Shown here in pieces: positions 59,709 to 64,000 of a DNA stretch of 64,000 bases. The notes beneath the pieces are model-generated. The model was not told the DNA's origin. It saw nothing but the letters and a program-made list of their open reading frames with translations, and ran no database searches. The translations under genes were made by a program, and so were the position numbers. Source of the DNA: Chitinophagaceae bacterium (GTDB taxonomy: Bacteria; Bacteroidota; Bacteroidia; Chitinophagales; Chitinophagaceae); assembly GCA_019752045.1 (NCBI GenBank), contig JAIEMP010000010.1, positions 1 to 64,000 on the forward strand, in the 5' to 3' direction. Within the stretch, counting starts at the first letter, position 1. Each line of letters starts with the position of its first letter.

Positions 59709-61142
59709 TTATTCGTTTGTAACAGTACCAAGCAATGTCCCTTTGGTACAACTGTTTACTTTTACCATTACATAATCGCCTTTCTGCAAATCATGTTGTT
59801 CTTTCGGGAATACAATCACTTTGTTATGTGAACTGCGGCCCATCCATGATTGCTCATCTTTCTTGCTATGGCCCTCAATTAATATCTGGTAGGTTTTTCC
59901 AACATCTCTGTGATTGCTGTTGAGTGATAAAATATATTGCTTATCTACAATTTCCTGTAATCGTCTTTTCTTCACATCTTCAGGTATATCGTCTTTATAA
60001 CGTTTTGCTGCAAGTGTGCCCGGACGTTCGCTGTAAAAATACATATAGCCATAATCGTAATTGCTGTATTCCATCAAACTGAGAGTATCCTGATGTTCTT
60101 CCTCTGTTTCAGAACAAAAGCCGGTAATGATATCTGAGCTGATGCCGCAGTCGGGAATAATTTCACGAATACGATCTATTTTCTTCATGTACCATTCACG
60201 TGTATAGGTGCGGTTCATTAACTGTAAAATACGGGTGTTGCCGCTTTGTACGGGCAGGTGAATGTAATTGCAGATATTATCGTACTTCGCAATGGTAAAT
60301 AAAACCTCGTCTGTGATGTCTTTTGGATGAGAAGTTGAGAATCGTACCCTTAGTTGAGGACTTATTTTAGCCACCATTTCAAGCAACATTGCAAATGAAA
60401 CGGTTTCATCCATTTGCTCATTTACAAATTGGTAGCTGTCTACATTTTGTCCGAGTAAAGTAACTTCCTTAAAACCCCGATCAAACAAATCCTGTGCTTC
60501 TGCAACAATAGATATTGCATCACGGCTCCGTTCACGGCCACGTGTAAAAGGCACCACACAAAAGCTGCACATATTGTTGCAGCCACGCATAATGGAAATA
60601 AACGCACTTACACCATTGCTCTCTAAACGAACGGGCGAAATATCGGCATAGGTTTCTTCACGGCTCAACAATACATTCACCGCTTTTTGTCCGCCTTCAG
60701 CTTCTTCAATTAATCCGGGCAGTGTACGGTAGGCATCAGGACCAACCACCAGATCAACCAGTTTTTCCTCTTCCAGTAAATTCGACTTTAAACGTTCTGC
60801 CATACATCCCAACACACCAATGAGCATACCCGGCTTGCGTTGTTTTGATTTACGGAATTCGGTTAAACGTTTGCGGATGGTTTGCTCTGCCTTTTCCCGA
60901 ATAGAACAGGTATTTAGTAAAATTAAATCGGCCTCTTCTGTATTTCTGGTAGCGCCAAAACCTGCAGTATTTAATATACTGGCAACAATTTCACTGTCGC
61001 TGAAATTCATGGCACAGCCATAGCTTTCAATGTAAAATTTTTTTTGATACAGGTTGGGATCACCTGTAAAAGGAGCATATGCCTCACCCTGTCGGTTCTC
61101 ATCGTGCAACTTTGTATCTGTCATCAAGTCAATCATATCCAA
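59709..61142 (-). CDS. miaB: tRNA-2-methylthio-N6-dimethylallyladenosine synthase MiaB
   Basis: 477 residues. N-terminal UPF0004 domain with [15 protein letters not shown], the radical-SAM cluster [20 protein letters not shown] (CxxxCxxC), and a C-terminal TRAM domain. It adds methylthio to isopentenyl-A37 made by MiaA (24331). Start 61142 is chosen as the first ATG; other in-frame ATGs lie nearby. It starts the operon miaB - sigma-54 activator - lptE - hypothetical - secG. Confidence 0.95.
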   Translation of the reverse strand: MDMIDLMTDTKLHDENRQGEAYAPFTGDPNLYQKKFYIESYGCAMNFSDSEIVASILNTAGFGATRNTEEADLILLNTCSIREKAEQTIRKRLTEFRKSKQRKPGMLIGVLGCMAERLKSNLLEEEKLVDLVVGPDAYRTLPGLIEEAEGGQKAVNVLLSREETYADISPVRLESNGVSAFISIMRGCNNMCSFCVVPFTRGRERSRDAISIVAEAQDLFDRGFKEVTLLGQNVDSYQFVNEQMDETVSFAMLLEMVAKISPQLRVRFSTSHPKDITDEVLFTIAKYDNICNYIHLPVQSGNTRILQLMNRTYTREWYMKKIDRIREIIPDCGISSDIITGFCSETEEEHQDTLSLMEYSNYDYGYMYFYSERPGTLAAKRYKDDIPEDVKKRRLQEIVDKQYILSLNSNHRDVGKTYQILIEGHSKKDEQSWMGRSSHNKVIVFPKEQHDLQKGDYVMVKVNSCTKGTLLGTVTNE

Positions 61143-61274
61143 CTCCGGTTAAGCGGCAAAGGTAGGAGATTTCAGATAAATTGGTGACAGGTTGGCAGCA
61201 AAACGGGGATTAGCATAATCGTTTTTTCTTCAGTTACAAGTATGCAAAATGAAGTAGTGAGCTGTGATCTATTG

Positions 61275-61440
61275 AAAAAAAACAGCCGCCTTTTAAGGGA
61301 CGACTGTTTGCAGGGTCGGTGTTTAAGGGTTCCTGCAATTAGGTTCTTACAGCAATCAATAACCAGCGGGTGAACATACTTTGCCGGTAAAACGGCTCGC
61401 TGTCAATCAAGAATTCTGTAAGGTTATATTTTGATTTTTT
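61275..61440 (-). ncRNA. candidate structured RNA (6S-like shape)
   Basis: Read on the minus strand, CTTACAG (61422-61416) pairs with CTGTAAG (61352-61346), then an open internal loop of 13 and 11 bases on the two sides, then CAGCG (61402-61398) pairing with CGCTG (61368-61364), and a GCCG/CGGC tip. A terminator follows: AACAGTCG with CGGCTGTT (61308-61281), then T8. A stem-bubble-stem of about 160 bases with an own terminator resembles 6S RNA, though I cannot match it to a known family. The start is unsure. Confidence 0.4.
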
Positions 61441-61657
61441 TTAAACTTTATCCTTGTTTCAGTAAATCTATCTAATAAATTATCCGATCTACATTGCTTT
61501 TCGTTGAATAGCTTTTATTAACCGACGAAATGCTTGGTTTTATGGCTCACGTAACATCAATATATCAGTATCAGCGATCTTTTATCCTCACCACTTTACA
61601 TTTAAAAGAAAGAATTGCCTGTCATGTAAATGAAAGATGTGAATAAAAAGAAGCATT

Positions 61658-61665
61658 TATTTTTG
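61658..61665 (+). promoter_or_regulatory. -7 box next to the final receptor start
   Basis: TATTTTTG fits TAnnTTTG and ends seven bases before the TTG start at 61673. A -33 TTG at good spacing is not evident. Confidence 0.4.
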
Positions 61666-61672
61666 ATGCATC

Positions 61673-64000
61673 TTGAAGAAAAAAATCATCTCCGCCTGTT
61701 GTCTTCTGTTCCTGCTTTGTTTGGGGGCGAGGGGCCAGCGCACAGAAAAAAAAGAAGGGCTTGTTATTGGATCAGTATTAGATTCATTGGGCGATAAAGC
61801 CATACAGGGCGCCACTGTTTCAATCAGTCTGTTGAGCGATTCGACAACGAAATCAGTTTTTCTTACCGATAAAAACGGAGCGTTTCAATTTGCAGGACTC
61901 CCTTTTGGTTACTATCGTTTACAAATAACTGCAGTTGGGTTCAGAAAAAAACAAATTGACAGTATACATATCCGTGCCGAACGTTCTGATTTTAATCTGA
62001 ACGATATTATTCTCAGTCATCAATCGGTTGAATTAACAGAGGTGGTGATTTATGCTGAAAAACCTCTCATCGAATCAAAAGATGGAAACATTACATTTAA
62101 TGTAGGCGAAAGTGCATTGAGCAACGGCAGCACTGCCACCGAACTCTTAAAACAAACTCCGCTTGTAACGACTGATCCTAACGGAAAAATTTTAGTACGT
62201 GGAAAAGAACCAAAGATTTTAATTGATGATAAACCGGTTGAATTAAACATGCAGCAACTCCAGGATTTGCTGGAAAGCATGCCCGGCAGTACTATTGAAA
62301 AAATTGAAGTGCTTACCAATCCGCCGCCTCAATTTGCAAATGAACAGGGAGGCGTGATTAATATTGTTACTAAAAAAGGCAGAGTGGGTTTTGGCGGCAG
62401 AGTAAATCTGTATTTCGGTTCAAGAGGTGAAGCAGGCGTCAGTAGTAATTTTAATTATCGTAAGCAGGGTTTTGCAATTAATCTCAATGCTGGCATCGGA
62501 TACAATCAATTTGAAACAGATGGATACAGTAACAGGACGAATGTTTACAATGATTCAGTAAATCAATTAAAGACAAACAGCCTGTCATTAAATAAAAATA
62601 TAAGACCCAACCTGCGGTTGAATATGGATTACGATATCAACAAGCGGAATATCATCAACTTTGTTGCACAATACAATCAAAACGATTTTGATAACAATGG
62701 GTTTACACGATATAAAAATCTCAACCGGTTTGAACAGATTTCAAGGCTGAGTGAACGCACCATTGCTACAGACGGATTAAGCAGAAGCCCCTCAGTAAAC
62801 TTTACGTATATACGCAAAGGAAAACTGCCCGGTGAACAGTTCAGAATCATTACTTCATACAATGTTGGCCGCAACCAGAACGTCCGTAACTTTTTTCAGC
62901 AGTTTTTTAATGCAGATGAAACTCCTAATGGAATTGACAGTACACAAAAACAATCAACCCTCACAAAAAACAATGGGTTTGCTGTTACGGTTGCATATGA
63001 TAAACTGCTGAAAAATAAAAAAACCAGTTTTTCAACCGGTGTATCTTACAACAGAACAAACAGTCATGTATTACTTACAACCGAGTTTTTGAAAAAGCCT
63101 GAGCGTGATTTTCAGAAAGTGGATTTGCTCAGTAATAATTTTAAGTTTCACCAGGATGTGATCAATGCCCGTTTTTCTATGAAGCATATTTTTCAGCCGG
63201 GCTTTTCAGTATCTGCAGGTGCTGCAGTTGAGCAAACTAATATTTTATTTGAACTGTTACAGGAAAACCGGATGGTCTATAACCGCTTTTATAATTTTCT
63301 GCCATTTGCCAATATCAACCGCAGCTGGAAAAATAAAACCAATCTCACATTTGCCTATCGCCGTACGATTCGTCGTGCCGGCATCAATGAATTAAATCCG
63401 GCAATAGATTACAGCGATCCGTATAATTTACGTTATGGTAATCCTGAGCTGAACCCTACACAATCGCACAACTTTGATCTAGTGGCAGGTAAAACCAAAG
63501 AGAAGTTTTTTGCCAATATCGGTTTGGGATATAACCTTGTTGAAGATGTATTTAGCCAGATACGTACGTTGCAGCCCGATGGTAAAACTGTTATAACCTG
63601 GAACAATGTAAGCAACCGGCAGGAGTATGAAATGAGTACATGGGGAGGACTCACTTTCAGCCGTAAACTGCGGAGTAATATCAGTGCCAGCTATACCTAT
63701 AATCAGTATGGTACATTCGATAAGCAGGTGCGGAAGTTCAGAGACGGAGGTTCTTTTACCTCCAACTTTACAACCAACTATCTGCCCACAGATTTATGGA
63801 CGTTTACCGGCGCATTTACATTTAACCGTTTTGCCAACCCGCAGGGAACGGTAAGGAGTAACGTAAATATGAATATCGGCATTCAGCGAAAATTATTTAA
63901 GAAGAAAGTGATACTTACAGTAAATGCCGTTGATCCGTTTATTCAACAGCAAAACCAAACATTTACGTACGGTCCTAATTTTAATCTTGAAAGTTTCAGC
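61673..64000 (+). CDS. TonB-type outer-membrane receptor, OMP_b-brl_3 family (3' truncated by window)
   Basis: 776 codons are visible in one open frame with no stop before the window ends. The start is a TTG at 61673; an ATG at 61666 is in another frame. A signal peptide LKKKIISACCLLFLLCLGARG is followed by a carboxypeptidase-D-like domain (about 28-105: GSVLDSLGDKAIQGATV, FQFAGLPFGYYRLQITAVGF), a plug (EVVIYAEKPLIESKDG, IEKIEVLTNPPPQFANEQGGVINIVTKK) and a long barrel. This matches the outer-membrane beta-barrel family with no SusD partner. Ligand unknown. Confidence 0.87.
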   Translation, partial: MKKKIISACCLLFLLCLGARGQRTEKKEGLVIGSVLDSLGDKAIQGATVSISLLSDSTTKSVFLTDKNGAFQFAGLPFGYYRLQITAVGFRKKQIDSIHIRAERSDFNLNDIILSHQSVELTEVVIYAEKPLIESKDGNITFNVGESALSNGSTATELLKQTPLVTTDPNGKILVRGKEPKILIDDKPVELNMQQLQDLLESMPGSTIEKIEVLTNPPPQFANEQGGVINIVTKKGRVGFGGRVNLYFGSRGEAGVSSNFNYRKQGFAINLNAGIGYNQFETDGYSNRTNVYNDSVNQLKTNSLSLNKNIRPNLRLNMDYDINKRNIINFVAQYNQNDFDNNGFTRYKNLNRFEQISRLSERTIATDGLSRSPSVNFTYIRKGKLPGEQFRIITSYNVGRNQNVRNFFQQFFNADETPNGIDSTQKQSTLTKNNGFAVTVAYDKLLKNKKTSFSTGVSYNRTNSHVLLTTEFLKKPERDFQKVDLLSNNFKFHQDVINARFSMKHIFQPGFSVSAGAAVEQTNILFELLQENRMVYNRFYNFLPFANINRSWKNKTNLTFAYRRTIRRAGINELNPAIDYSDPYNLRYGNPELNPTQSHNFDLVAGKTKEKFFANIGLGYNLVEDVFSQIRTLQPDGKTVITWNNVSNRQEYEMSTWGGLTFSRKLRSNISASYTYNQYGTFDKQVRKFRDGGSFTSNFTTNYLPTDLWTFTGAFTFNRFANPQGTVRSNVNMNIGIQRKLFKKKVILTVNAVDPFIQQQNQTFTYGPNFNLESFS

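Larger units (their letters stand above)
61143..61672. other. gene-free stretch between miaB and the last receptor gene
   Basis: 530 bp without a coding frame. It contains a candidate structured RNA on the minus strand (61275-61440) with its own terminator, and the promoter box of the receptor gene at its right end. The remaining AT-rich part shows nothing clear. Confidence 0.6.

Noticed and set aside
1-64000. CRISPR array, prophage or restriction system
   Set aside because: No regularly spaced repeats of 24-40 bp, no cas, phage structural or methyltransferase-nuclease genes were found.

Overview
The window reads as chromosomal DNA of a Bacteroidota bacterium, most likely family Chitinophagaceae. 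The support is: -7 boxes of the form TAnnTTTG; several TTG start codons; Bacteroidota-typical families (DUF4199, CCC-motif membrane proteins, PRiA4-ORF3-like protein, lipid-anchored TamA homologue TamL, OMP_b-brl_3 receptors); a eukaryote/archaea-type prolyl-tRNA synthetase; and the order miaB - sigma54 activator - lptE - TPR-like protein - secG. The genus is inference.

Layout. 1-110: likely 3' tail of an IS110-type transposase running in from the left. 230-14635: a molybdenum-hydroxylase island with two paralogous pairs of a [2Fe-2S] subunit and a Tat-exported Mo-cofactor subunit (isoquinoline 1-oxidoreductase type). Between the pairs are an AraC regulator and a secreted NTF2-like protein. 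They are followed by a cytochrome c, an XdhC chaperone, a MocA-like cytidylyltransferase, MoeA, a TSUP transporter, MoaD, a MoeB-rhodanese protein, MoaE and a MoaC-MogA fusion. All steps from cPMP formation onward are encoded except MoaA, which must lie elsewhere. Both oxidoreductase pairs share a conserved ~96-bp upstream block. 14802-18072: a TonB-dependent receptor, a DM13 lipoprotein and a small beta-barrel. 18505-30572: housekeeping (tRNA-Leu, dapD, CCA enzyme, miaA, proS), a DMT exporter, a glycosyltransferase, a FadL-like porin and small membrane proteins. 30641-36912: the RDD / SpoIIM / DUF4129 / DUF4350 / MoxR / DUF58 membrane-chaperone cluster. 36942-44492: truB convergent with tamL, an rRNA/tRNA methyltransferase and small secreted proteins. 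44521-50246: a leftward surface-polysaccharide group (gmhB-like, gmhA, two glycosyltransferases, GxxExxY protein, DUF4199) headed by a dihydroorotase homologue that lacks most metal ligands. 50427-50739: two tRNA-Pro genes around a decayed third. 50801-56343: M23 peptidase, TrmH, thioredoxin-like proteins, SDR, BrkB, MltG. 56522-61142: the miaB-to-secG operon. 61143-61672: a gene-free stretch with a candidate structured RNA on the minus strand. 61673-end: a TonB-type outer-membrane receptor cut by the window edge.

The less ordinary content is between genes: a four-hairpin REP-like cluster inside the molybdenum-cofactor genes, a GTCnGACG repeat that supplies the stop codons of two convergent genes, a palindrome AGGTATGnCATACCT present four times at two loci (once inside a nested inverted repeat), heptanucleotide repeats in the lptE signal peptide, and several TAnnTTTG boxes placed so near the start codon that leaderless or nearly leaderless mRNAs are likely. 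No CRISPR array, prophage or complete insertion sequence was seen.
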